A stretch of 26,185 bases of DNA from Chara braunii (taxonomy: Eukaryota; Streptophyta; Charophyceae; Charales; Characeae): contig BFEA01000365.1 in NCBI GenBank assembly GCA_003427395.1, forward strand, positions 1,184,767-1,210,951, written 5' to 3'. Each line of letters begins with the position of its first letter. Within the stretch, counting starts at the first letter, position 1. The notes under the pieces are model-generated. The model saw only the letters and a list, made by a program, of their open reading frames with translations, did no database searches and had not been told where the DNA came from. Shown here piece by piece: positions 17,369 through 26,098 of the stretch. The translations under genes and the position numbers were made by a program.

Positions 17369-19932
17369 CGATGCTAGCTTCGTTTGTCGTCGACCCATTG
17401 AATGCCTTGGATCATAAGGACGCGCTAAGAAAACTTGCACATCAGTTACGCTCCCACACTTGCGTGCTCGACTTGAGCGGAACTGTGGATCAGGCGCGTT
17501 GGGATGCGGGAGCATTCGCGTCTCTGAGTGAGTTCCTCGGCATCGTTTGTCACGACTACTGGACATTGGTGGTATTCGTCCCGTGCCTGTGGAACCTCTC
17601 CTTCATGGCATCTTTGTCTGCGCTTCGGGCAACCCGATGCTACACGGGGAAGTGGGTACGCAAGACACAAGTGAAGAAGACTCATCAGTTTGGTAACAGC
17701 ATGTGGGAGAAGTCGAACGTAATGCACATCCTTTTCAAAGGTGATGATCCGTTGCTGCTGACTCAACCGGTGTACGAGGGAGCTGTTGCCGAAGATGATG
17801 CCGCCGCTCTTCGGAGGAAACAGAAAGTGACACCTATGGATGTCGTGGAGCACCCTTTCAAGTGTTTGTATTTTGCCGATATTGGAAACCTCACCCAGCG
17901 GGGGACAATGTACAAGGACTGGGAGAGGAATCCTTTTCAGTTATGCAGTCGTCTTCATTTCTTCTGTGCTGCGGCGGATGCGGTGCTGTTCCTGGGCAAG
18001 CCGCACGCTCAGGTGGTGTGGAATCTGCTTCAGAGCGGAAGGCACGTCTTGGCGGTGGAGGGGGACTCGGCGCAACTGGAATACACCGTGCAGTTTGTTG
18101 CCCATGAAGTCACGTCCGAGGCTTACGATTGTGATTTCCACCAAGTCACCATGGAGCCGGAATATGACCCGAATAAGGACATGTTCTTCAAGTTGACTCC
18201 GAAGAAAAGGCGCCAAGTCTACTCCTTTCTTTTCGGGAATACACCGAAGTGGAGAGTAGACGAGGACTACGTGAGGCGAAAGGAAGTTTGCGTTGCTGGC
18301 CTCCAGGGCCACCACGGGGCGAGTGGGACCAACGCAGTGGACGTGCACGATCCGGCCGACTTCACTTTGGACAAGTACAGGCTGGCATTTGGCGAGGACG
18401 ATGACTTCAATATCGAGACCGAGAAGGAGGAGAGCGTTGAGGACGACCTCTTCGATTTCGACGGCCAATTAGCCATCTTCAACGCCCAAGTCCTTTCCAA
18501 GTCGCCCTCTGTATGCAAACCGCGGACACCGCTCAGTACACCCACCTCAGGCGGTCCCACACCTCTGTCCTCCGCAGGGTCTGTCAAGAGGGGTGGGTTA
18601 TCCCGTCTAACGAGTCCGCTGGGGGAGTCACTACGTATCACACCGCTCCCCGGACGTCTACAACCCGGCCAACAAGTTCCTCCTGGCCATCCGCATCTGC
18701 TGCATCCTACAAGGCCGTACCACTTGGGCGACAAGCACACCTTCTCAAAAGCCGAAGATTGGGGCCATGATATCGTGTGGCACCCTGACCATTTCCAGCC
18801 AGTCCTCCTTAACAGTGAATGGGCAGTGGCTGCGAGGAACGTCGCAGGCGGGTGGGATTACGACGATCGCTGGGACCTTGATGTTTTCAAAGTTCGCGCT
18901 TACGAGGCAGTAGTGCAAAGATTGGTTGAGGTCAATGGGAAACACAAGGACGACCCTGCTCTCCGGTCATACGCGGACACTTTGTTCGACTTTCTACAGA
19001 CAAATAAATGGCTGGAATGCTCCGCCCCGTTTTACAGCCTTCCGTCGAGCCCGTCTTTAAACAGCGTAAGTTGGCAGTTGCCTTCGATCACGCCGAGGAC
19101 TGAAGCTGTGAAGCGCAAGTCTCGCAGAAAAGACGACGAAGGGGATGGTCATGGTGGCGGTCGCCGCGGATCCGGGGGGGGAAGTGAACCGCGCTCGTCG
19201 AAACGGCGGTCTCCGGAGCGCGAAGGCGGCGGAGAGGGAAGAAAGGGCAGCGGAGAGAAGAAAAAGCTCCACAGCGGAGAGAAAAGAAGGCCTCACAGCG
19301 GAGCGAAGAAAAAGCATCACAGCGGAGACGGGCAGGGGTCCAACGTCGACGAGGATGACGACGGTGCGACATTGGCAGTAACATGCAGCACCTCAATCGA
19401 GACGGGAAATGACTTCACGCCTGGGAAGTTTCCGCGGCCTGGCGAGCAGGACTCCGTAATTAGCTCCACCTGTGCGACACATATTTCCGCCACATGCCCT
19501 GCGAAGGTCCGGACACAATTCGAGTCTTGTCTCGGATTAATCCGATCCACGAAAACGACATCATTGTCCGGAACTCAGCGTCCCGTAGACAGCGAGACGA
19601 CGACATACCTTGGCTCCGACTGCGACAACCAGGAACCATTCTCCGTTCCTCCGGATGAGCAAACTCGGATTAATCCGAACCTGGAGGCCCTTTCCTTCAA
19701 GACAGGAAAATCCGTCGACCCGATAAGGAGTAATCCGGAGCAGGAGGACGTGTCAACTACTACAGCCGATTGGTGTAAGGAGACAGAGATGTTGTGCACG
19801 GAAAACCCCAATGAACTTCAGGGTGACCGTTCGTCATTTGAAGTCGGAGGTCAAGACAAGGCCATGAAGTCCCTTGAGAGTGAGTTAGCTCCCAGTTCCA
19901 CTCTTGAGTCCCGCACAGTCGAAGAGGAATGA
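17365..19932 (+). CDS. Degenerate permuted DNA N4/N6-methyltransferase-like protein
   Basis: The frame runs from ATG 17365 to TGA 19930-19932 (855 aa). The N-terminal third follows the block order of beta-class DNA amino-methyltransferases. The motif IV position is around LDLSG (residues 35-39) where DPPY is expected. It is followed by WTLVVFVP (66-73), a WVRK then KSNVMHILFKGDD block and, last, DAVLFLGK (205-212) and HVLAVEGD (about 227-234), corresponding to motif I (FxGxG) and II. Neither catalytic motif is canonical, so I infer a catalytically dead, DNA-binding or structural derivative. A second compact block follows (about 460-565: DWGHDIVWHPDHFQPVLL, GGWDYDDRW). Residues about 590-660 are Lys/Arg/Gly/Ser-rich with HSG repeats. 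The C terminus holds three palindrome-derived peptides (LIRST, RINPN, IRSNPE). The same frame continues past the stop. Confidence 0.55.
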   Translation: MTMLASFVVDPLNALDHKDALRKLAHQLRSHTCVLDLSGTVDQARWDAGAFASLSEFLGIVCHDYWTLVVFVPCLWNLSFMASLSALRATRCYTGKWVRKTQVKKTHQFGNSMWEKSNVMHILFKGDDPLLLTQPVYEGAVAEDDAAALRRKQKVTPMDVVEHPFKCLYFADIGNLTQRGTMYKDWERNPFQLCSRLHFFCAAADAVLFLGKPHAQVVWNLLQSGRHVLAVEGDSAQLEYTVQFVAHEVTSEAYDCDFHQVTMEPEYDPNKDMFFKLTPKKRRQVYSFLFGNTPKWRVDEDYVRRKEVCVAGLQGHHGASGTNAVDVHDPADFTLDKYRLAFGEDDDFNIETEKEESVEDDLFDFDGQLAIFNAQVLSKSPSVCKPRTPLSTPTSGGPTPLSSAGSVKRGGLSRLTSPLGESLRITPLPGRLQPGQQVPPGHPHLLHPTRPYHLGDKHTFSKAEDWGHDIVWHPDHFQPVLLNSEWAVAARNVAGGWDYDDRWDLDVFKVRAYEAVVQRLVEVNGKHKDDPALRSYADTLFDFLQTNKWLECSAPFYSLPSSPSLNSVSWQLPSITPRTEAVKRKSRRKDDEGDGHGGGRRGSGGGSEPRSSKRRSPEREGGGEGRKGSGEKKKLHSGEKRRPHSGAKKKHHSGDGQGSNVDEDDDGATLAVTCSTSIETGNDFTPGKFPRPGEQDSVISSTCATHISATCPAKVRTQFESCLGLIRSTKTTSLSGTQRPVDSETTTYLGSDCDNQEPFSVPPDEQTRINPNLEALSFKTGKSVDPIRSNPEQEDVSTTTADWCKETEMLCTENPNELQGDRSSFEVGGQDKAMKSLESELAPSSTLESRTVEEE

Positions 19933-20886
19933 CCTGTTACCGTATGCGCTTCATTGGCTGTTGCACGCGACTCTATGGTGAGAGAGGACACGACCGAGCC
20001 GGCAGACTCCGTCGGGACTCGGATGAATCTAGACCTGGGACATGAGAGCATGTCCATTGACGGTGGTGCTTTGGAGTCCGACGTAATTCGGATGCATCCG
20101 AAGTAGACAGACGTCGGGATCGAACTGGTGGGCGTCGAGGGATGTGGACATTTTAGAACGGACATGCCCACGAAAATAGACTCCTCGGGGACTCGGATGA
20201 ATCCGAACCTGGGAGTCGAGAGCACGTCCATCGATGCTGGTGCTTTGGAGTCCGACGTAATACGGATTCATCCGAAGCAAACAGACGCTGGGCTCGAACT
20301 GGTGGGCGTCGAGGGTTGTGGATAGTTCAGAACAGACACGTCCGCGCCAACAGGCTCCGAGGGGACTCGGGTGAATCCGGACCTAGTCGACGTGAGCATG
20401 TCCACCGATGATGGTGCTCTGGAGATCTCCGTACTTCGGATGCATCCATGGAAGACAGACGATGGGATCGAACTGGTCGGCGTCGAGGACTGTGGACATG
20501 TCACGACTTCCGGCAAAGCGGACGGGTCCTCTCCACTGCGTTCCGCCGAGGCTCGGATTTATCCGAAGCACAGCGACGGGAGCATGCCCCGCGACAGTTC
20601 AGGATATCAGATGTCGGCCGTCTAGCTGAGCCAACGAGTCATGCCGCCTTACGAGGACCCCTTATACTCCGGCCTTCACGAAGAGGCTATAGGAGAGGAT
20701 AATCTGAAGAAGGCCTCCGACGCTGCTAAAGACGGTTTGCTCTATGTAAGTGACGACGACAAAGACACTGCGCACGAGGACAAGAAGATCGGGGTGGATG
20801 AAGTGTTGTTGGACGTCCATGGAACCTTGAGCCCGACACAATACGACACTGGGCTATGGAGAAAACACAACCTGTTCATGTTGTAG
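19933..20886 (+). pseudogene. In-frame C-terminal continuation with 58-codon repeats, broken by stops
   Basis: The reading frame of the preceding gene continues beyond TGA 19930 to TAG 20884. It is interrupted only by TAG at 20104-20106, 20323-20325 and 20623-20625, although it is over 300 codons long. It encodes three 58-residue repeats (GTRMNPNL ... GALESDVIR(M/I)HPK ... IELVGVEGCG) and then a non-repetitive acidic part (LYVSDDDKDTAHEDKKIGVDEVLLD). Conservation of frame and residues between units indicates past coding selection. I infer the ancestral protein was about 1170 aa and that this copy is truncated. Confidence 0.55.
20017..20567. repeat. 174-bp tandem repeats, three units, two palindromes each
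   Basis: Units begin near 20017, 20191 and 20365, with a partial fourth palindrome at 20552. Palindrome starts are 20018, 20087, 20192, 20261, 20366, 20435 and 20552, so spacing alternates exactly 69 and 105 bp until the last interval (117). 174 is 58 codons, which keeps the frame of the surrounding open frame. Confidence 0.93.
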
Positions 20887-20902
20887 ACCTCGACTCTCTT
20901 AG

Positions 20903-21718
20903 TCCGAAGAAAGCGGAACAAAATTGTCCGTCGTGGGTGCGGAGGATTTGCGCCATCGGGAAGCAGTTATGACGTCTCCGATCGTTGACGCCGACATCTC
21001 AAACCTGTCAAGTTTCTCGGGAGGTCTGGAGCACGTCGTCGCGGCGTCGACGTGCACAGGGTTGCCAGTCATGCTGGGACTACCGGCGGTGGACTTTGCT
21101 GACGTGGAACCTGAGCCTGGTAAGCACTCAATTTCTCCGCTTGCTTCCAGCTTGTCTACCCGTTTGCTTCGTTGGTTTCCTGAAGTTGTATTAACAGCCG
21201 CCGACTGAACGTTACCGGTGGGGTTCGTCAGGTGCAGTGTGCTTCGTAACTGTCGCGAAGTTGTGTTGTCAAAGGCTAACTGACGAAGTACGGTGGTTAT
21301 CTTGACCGGCGCTTATTGTAATCGGACATGGTGTGCTATTTCTTGTATAGGTCGACGGACTCCTGGAGAAACGCGCATGTCGGAGGAGCAGGTTGCGCCC
21401 GCGAAGTTGTTTGTCTTGGTTGCTGGTGGCACTAGACGTGGCGATGTCGCCTATTCCTATGATGGGGACAAGAAGCCTCGAGGGCCACCCGTGCGGGTGG
21501 TCATGCCCATAGTAGGTCCTCGCGCGAAACTCGTTGCAGAGGCAGCGGGTGTCACTGAGAAGGACTGCAAGGCGATCCTTCTCGAAGCATGCAAGGATAT
21601 AAAGAAGGACAATGCTAGTTCAAGATCAACTGTGTATAGAAGATCCAGAAGTAGGGGTGATGTTATGCGTGGAATTTTTGGGCCGCAGAATGGCAGATCG
21701 TCGGACCCTGGTCCCTAG
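20903..21718 (+). CDS. Two-exon open frame leading to the Ulp1 domain
   Basis: Exon A is open from 20903 (first ATG 20969) to 21119 and exon B from 21351 to at most TAG 21716-21718. Between them lies a canonical intron: donor G/GTAAGC at 21120 and acceptor TTTCTTGTATAG ending at 21350. Splicing uses phase 1 and keeps the frame (…DVEPEPG then RRTPGETRMSEEQ). Exon B has a hydrophobic strand (KLFVLVAG), a VRVVMPIVGP segment and a helix (VTEKDCKAILLEACKDIKK), then a basic RSRSR stretch. I recognise no domain. A second frame (ATG 20856 to TGA 20970) overlapping the start also looks coding-like, so a frameshift near 20960 is possible. Exon B may splice into the protease exon rather than end at TAG 21716. 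Confidence 0.5.
21120..21350 (+). other. Predicted GT-AG intron (231 bp)
   Basis: The donor GTAAGC and the acceptor TTTCTTGTATAG with a pyrimidine-rich lead join two open frames in the same phase. This is the clearest spliceosomal intron in the window. Confidence 0.6.
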
Positions 21719-21881
21719 GGGGGCATTTTCTCATAGCCTCCGTCCTTTGTGCTTGCTGTGTGCTGTGGGTGTTTCTTGAACAGGGTTTCCTCGAGATTGA
21801 AGAGCAGTCCTTGAAGACGTTATCCGCTCTCGGTTGCCGCTCACTTTCTTCGCTGGGCGTTTGCCGTCACGCAATTTACAG

Positions 21882-22458
21882 GTCTCGGTCAAGGACATCG
21901 TCACACTCATGGATAAATACGGGGAGCTCAACGATGAGGTTGTCAATTTCTACATGGCGATGATACTGGACGATTGCAGCAGGACTGCCTCTGCCACAAA
22001 GACGTACACCTTTAACTCTTTCTTCGCCTCTACATTACTGCTGCGAGGTCCTGTCTCAAGACCTCGTCTTGGCAGTGTTGGCACCAGTGCACAAGGACGG
22101 CACACACTGGAGCCTTTTGGCAATTGACTTTTCTAGATGTGTTTTGGAGATTTTCGACTCGTTTTCCTGTTCGTCATCTAAAGATGACTTCTATTCCAAA
22201 CTATTCGATAACATTGTTAAGTATTTGAACATGGTGGCAAGTTCCACCACTGATGCTCGGACTTTCGACCACTTCAAATGTGAAGTCCGCATGAAAGGTG
22301 TCCCTCAACAGTAGGACGGGGCTAGTTGTGGGGTCTTTATGTTGATGTTCGCTTCCTGTTTAGCGAAAGGTTTGCGCCCACCTTTCGATTTCTCCCATGG
22401 GCTCATCTCGTCTATCAGATGCAGACTAGCTTTGGCGATTTGTAGTGTTGATAGTTGA
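21882..22458 (+). pseudogene. Ulp1/SENP-type (C48) cysteine protease domain, interrupted
   Basis: This is a SUMO/ubiquitin-like-protein protease fold of the kind carried by many plant and algal transposons. The order is classical: GELNDEVVNFYM (about 21920-21957), YTFNSFFASTLLLRG, LAVLAPVHKDGTHW with catalytic His at 22105-22107, LLAIDF, EIFDSF with Asp at 22156-22158, PQQ with Gln at 22306-22311, and SCGVFMLMFASCLA with the nucleophile Cys at 22327-22329. The frame ends at TGA 22456-22458. Two lesions are seen: a one-base frame change between about 22045 and 22065, and a TAG at 22312-22314 between the Gln and Cys motifs. All four catalytic positions survive. A good acceptor (CGCAATTTACAG, ending 21881) starts the domain in phase 0 at VSVKDIV. 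Confidence 0.8.
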
Positions 22459-22800
22459 GCGTCTACCTGTTCGTTGGTTACGTGTTTTAGAAGGGTTGGC
22501 GTACAAGAACATTTCGTTCATCTACCCATATTGTTTTCTCCTGGTGCTTTTTCATGAAAGTCTGGTAGGTGTTATCGCATTGGTTTAGAGCTAAACTGGC
22601 TGATGCTGTCAGGATATCTCCGAGTGGAATTGTCACGTCCCGGCGTGTTTGTACTCCACATTATTCTAAATTGACTCTCGATTTCGACCAACATCCCCGT
22701 TGTAACGGCGTTGTTGATGCGCCTATTTCGTAATTGTCTTCCTAACTTTGGCCATTTCATGTCTTGTGTGGTGTGATGTTTATGATGTTCTGTCCACATA
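22459..22800. other. Gene-free spacer after the protease
   Basis: AT-rich, no coding region or RNA recognised on either strand. It ends at the first downstream palindrome (22801). Confidence 0.4.
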
Positions 22801-25010
22801 CTTGGATGCATCCGAACTCCTTGTTCTATCTTTTATGGTCTCGGCTCGTCTATACATTTCCATTTTGATGGTTTTAAGGCATCACAGAGTGCCCAATACA
22901 CAGCACGGGCCTCTTCACATTATTTGTTTGCATATCCAGTCCGACGTTACGGACAACTCTTTGGCCCGTCAAGGGTCCCTGTCTTCATGACCCTTCACAA
23001 AATTGAATCTTATGCATCATACAACATAAGGGAAAGATTGTCGCGACTCTATTGATTCACCACATCGGATGCATCCAAAACACGAATTGAAGTGGATGAT
23101 GGTACGATGCTTGTGTTGTCGATCTAGGAGCAGTGTGGAGTGCTTATTAGCTATTTGCTGCGACTATCTTTTTCTCTTCCTCTTGTCATCTCGGATGCAT
23201 CCGAACTTCGCTTATCCTCGCCTGTCGCATACCTTGCTGCTCTTCTCCATCTGTCATCCACAGTGCTTTCAAAAGCGAGGATTGTGATCTCCTCGTGTTC
23301 TTTGACCCCGCAAAATACAACGCATGGCCTTGCTTTCTGCTTCCTTGTGTCCATTCTTTGGCCCGTCAAGGCTCCCCGTCTTAATAAGCCTTCAAACAAG
23401 GGATTCCTGTGCCTCAGACAATAAAATGAAGAGACTGGATGTAGTGAAGGTAGGAAACCCCGAGAGGCGGCGCTGATGGGTGCTAGAATGTGACGAAATT
23501 TGAATTATGCTAGTGCTACTGGACAGGGCCTCAATTCCCGAGAGAAAGCTTCTAAAATCAATTGTGGATTAAACCTTGCCCCAATCAACACAGGCATAAA
23601 GCCACTCAATTGATTCAACACATCGTACACACCCGAAACACGAATTGTGGTGGGTGGTGGTACGATGCTTGTCTTGTCGATCTAAGAGCAGTGTGGAGTA
23701 CTCATTTGCCGTTTGCTGCGACTACCTCTTTCTCTTCCACCTGTCATCTCGGATGCATCCGAACTTCGCTTATCATCTCCTGTCACATACCTTGCTGCTC
23801 TTCTCCAACTATCATCCACAGTGCTTTCAAAAGCAAGGATTGTGATCTCCGCGTGTTCTTCGACCCCGCAAAATACAACGCATGGTCTTGCTTTCTGCTT
23901 CCCACATTAAATGGTGTCCATTTTTTGGCCCGTCAAGGCTCCCCATCTTCATGAGCCTTCGAACAAAGGATTCCTATGCCTCAGACAATATAATGAAGAG
24001 ACTGGACGTAGTGAAGGTAGAAAACCCCGAAAGGCGGCGCCGATGGGTACTAGAAAGTGGCGAAATTTGAATTAAGCCAGCGCTACTGGACAGGGCCTCA
24101 ATTCTCGGTAGTAGCTTTTAAAATCAATTGTGGATTAGACCTTGCACCAACCAACACAGGCATAAAGCCACTGTATTGTTTCAACACACCGGACGCATCC
24201 GAAACATGAGTTGTGGTGGATGATGGTACGATGTTTGTCTTCTCTATCTCTTGGCTTCATTGAGTGCTCATTTGCTGTTTGCTAAGGGGGTATGTCTCTC
24301 TCTGTTCCTTCTGTCATGATCGGATGCATCCGACCTTCGCTTACCCTTTCCGGTCATAGAAGGCTTGTTATCTCCGCGTGTTTTTCGACCCCGCAAAAGA
24401 AAACGTATGGCCTCTGTTCTCGGTGCTTTCTGCTTCCAACATTCAATGTTGTCCATTCTTTGTCCCGTCAAGGCTCCCCGTCTTCATGAGCCTTCAAACA
24501 AGGGATTCCTGTGCATCGGACAATACTTTTGAAAAAAATGATTGTAGTGAGGGAAGGAAACCCCGAAAGGCGAAGTCGATGTGTACTAAGAAAGTGACGA
24601 AATTTGAATTGAGCTAGCGCTACTGAACAATACAAAATTGGATGATTGGACAAGGCCTATGTTTCGCGCAAAATGCTTCTGGAATCAATGGTAGATTGAA
24701 CCGTTTCCCCAACAAACACAGGTGTAAAAGACTAAAGCGACTCTGTTTATTCAACACTTCGGATCCGTCCGTAACATGAACTTGGTGGATGATGGTACAA
24801 TGCTTGTCTTTTCAATCTCTCGGCTGCGTGGCGTGCTGATTTGCCGTTTGCTACAGACTTTCTCTCTCTCCTGTCATCTCGGATACATTCGAATGTCGCT
24901 TCCCTCGACGATCACATTACCTTGCTGCTCTTCTCCAACTTTCATCTAAAATGCTTTTAAAAGCGAGGCTAATGGTCTACGCGTGTTATTCGACCCTGCG
25001 CCTCATGTGT
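22801..25010. repeat. Tandem array of about 565-bp repeats carrying palindromes
   Basis: A landmark GGTACGATGCTTG-like string lies at 23101, 23659, 24225 and 24794 (spacing 558, 566, 569). A second, GTCATCTCGGATGCATCC-like, lies at about 23186, 23744, 24313 and 24874. A third, GGCCCGTCAAGG-like, lies at 22963, 23360, 23927 and 24462. There are thus three complete units, a partial fourth, and a diverged partial unit at the left. Full units carry two palindrome positions each (one near ACACGAATTG or ACATGA, one near CTTCGCTTA), some degenerate. Open frames in different units are not conserved, so I do not call a gene. Confidence 0.88.
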
Positions 25011-25013
25011 CGC

Positions 25014-25074
25014 GTCTCTCTTTTTCTGTCTCTCTCTCTGTCTCTCTGTATCTCTCTTTCTCTCGCTCTCTCTT
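25014..25074. repeat. Imperfect (TC)n microsatellite
   Basis: TCTCTC with T, G and A interruptions, directly after the last 565-bp unit. Confidence 0.9.
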
Positions 25075-25259
25075 CAAATGTACACAATCATCGGTTCGGA
25101 ACTCCAATGCACTCTGGTCCTCACACTCCTAAACACAAGTCATCCTACTCCTCTAAGTTTGTGAAGAGCTTCAACTCATTGTGCTCCTCACACACTCGAG
25201 TTGAAGTCATTATACTCTTCTGATTCGGATGAGTCTGATGCTTGACTCCAAGTGCAACT

Positions 25260-25451
25260 ATGATGCAGTGTATATTCTGCTGTAGTATTCCAGATCCGGA
25301 CACATCCGAACCAGGAGTAAAGCCGGTTTGGAGTCCGAGGAGAGCAGTCGATATGTGTATAGACTGCGCTCCTCGGACTCAAAGGTGATTTTAGTCCTGG
25401 TTCGGATGTGTCCGGATCTGGAATACTACACCAGAAAATACACAGCGTCAT
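25260..25451. repeat. 192-nt long near-perfect inverted repeat (hairpin)
   Basis: Arms 25282-25316 and 25395-25429 are perfect 35-bp complements. An inner stem (25331-25342 with 25369-25380, GAGTCCGAGGAG) and GCAGTC/GACTGC surround a 12-base loop (25350-25361). The outer parts 25260-25281 and 25430-25451 continue pairing with a few mismatches. The 35-bp arms each contain one copy of the palindromic motif (25295 and 25401). The shape suits a foldback MITE or a plant microRNA or siRNA precursor. No gene is predicted in it. Confidence 0.92.
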
Positions 25452-25453
25452 AA

Positions 25454-25499
25454 ATTCGTTTCAAAACAGTACACACAATAATGTACTGTTTTAACGAAT
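25454..25499. repeat. Second hairpin (18-bp stem with a bulge)
   Basis: ATTCGTT-TC-AAAACAGTACA pairs with TGTACTGTTTT-AACGAAT around the loop CACAATAA. It starts two bases after the large hairpin. Confidence 0.85.
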
Positions 25500-25740
25500 A
25501 ACATGTTTATCGTTGGGGGCAAAAACGTTGTCCAAGGGCTGAATCCAACGTTGGAACGAGGTTGAAATTTCTCTACTTCCTTGGGATTGCCGAGAACGAT
25601 TCTCTCTCTCTTGAAAAGGCGTAGCCTGTAACCTTATTGAAGCAACCTGATTTCAATAGGACTTGAGCTCATGACCTGTTTGTGAACACTTTGCATGTGT
25701 GTGCCATTCAGGAACATGGGATGGGTCCAAGATCGATTCT
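25500..25740. other. Gene-free spacer
   Basis: Nothing recognised; no tRNA-like box B or other RNA signature was found. Confidence 0.4.
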
Positions 25741-25815
25741 GAAACCGGAACCCCTTGCGCTTTTTGTCGCAAGAGATTTGAAAGCGGAGCCCGTTGCCCC
25801 TTTTGTCGCAAGAGA
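25741..25815. repeat. 36-bp duplication with a 39-bp period
   Basis: 25741-25776 and 25780-25815 share GAAA(C/G)CGGA and end in TTTTGTCGCAAGAGA. The first copy also contains a small stem CTTGCG/CGCAAG. Confidence 0.85.
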
Positions 25816-26098
25816 CCGGGCCTTGCGCCACCACTCACCAAATGCACAAAAGACAAAAATTATGGTCGTGTATCGTGCTATGTTCTAGCAGAAGATTCAT
25901 TCTACTTTTGAAAAAAGACATGAAACACACAATAGATAATCTTTCCCCATCCTTCCAGCAACCCTGTGTGCGTGATGCCTCCCCTACACACAGGTCCCCA
26001 CATTCTCACGGCCGTCGCACAGAGCTTGAACACTGCCCGCCCTTTCGTGCGACCATTTACCCACCCATCTTCGGCCCTCGTTCAATTTCGTCTCCCCA
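25816..26098. other. Flank upstream of U6
   Basis: No coding region. The plant snRNA upstream element (consensus RTCCCACATCG) and a TATA box near -30 are not evident before the U6 start. Confidence 0.4.

Noticed and set aside
22801-25010. Possible gene family in the 565-bp repeats (peptides such as FDPAKYNAWSC)
   Set aside because: The frames are short, differ between units and contain stops at different places.
25620-25690. tRNA-like stretch (GAGCTCATGACC region)
   Set aside because: No box A or box B consensus and no cloverleaf could be drawn on either strand.
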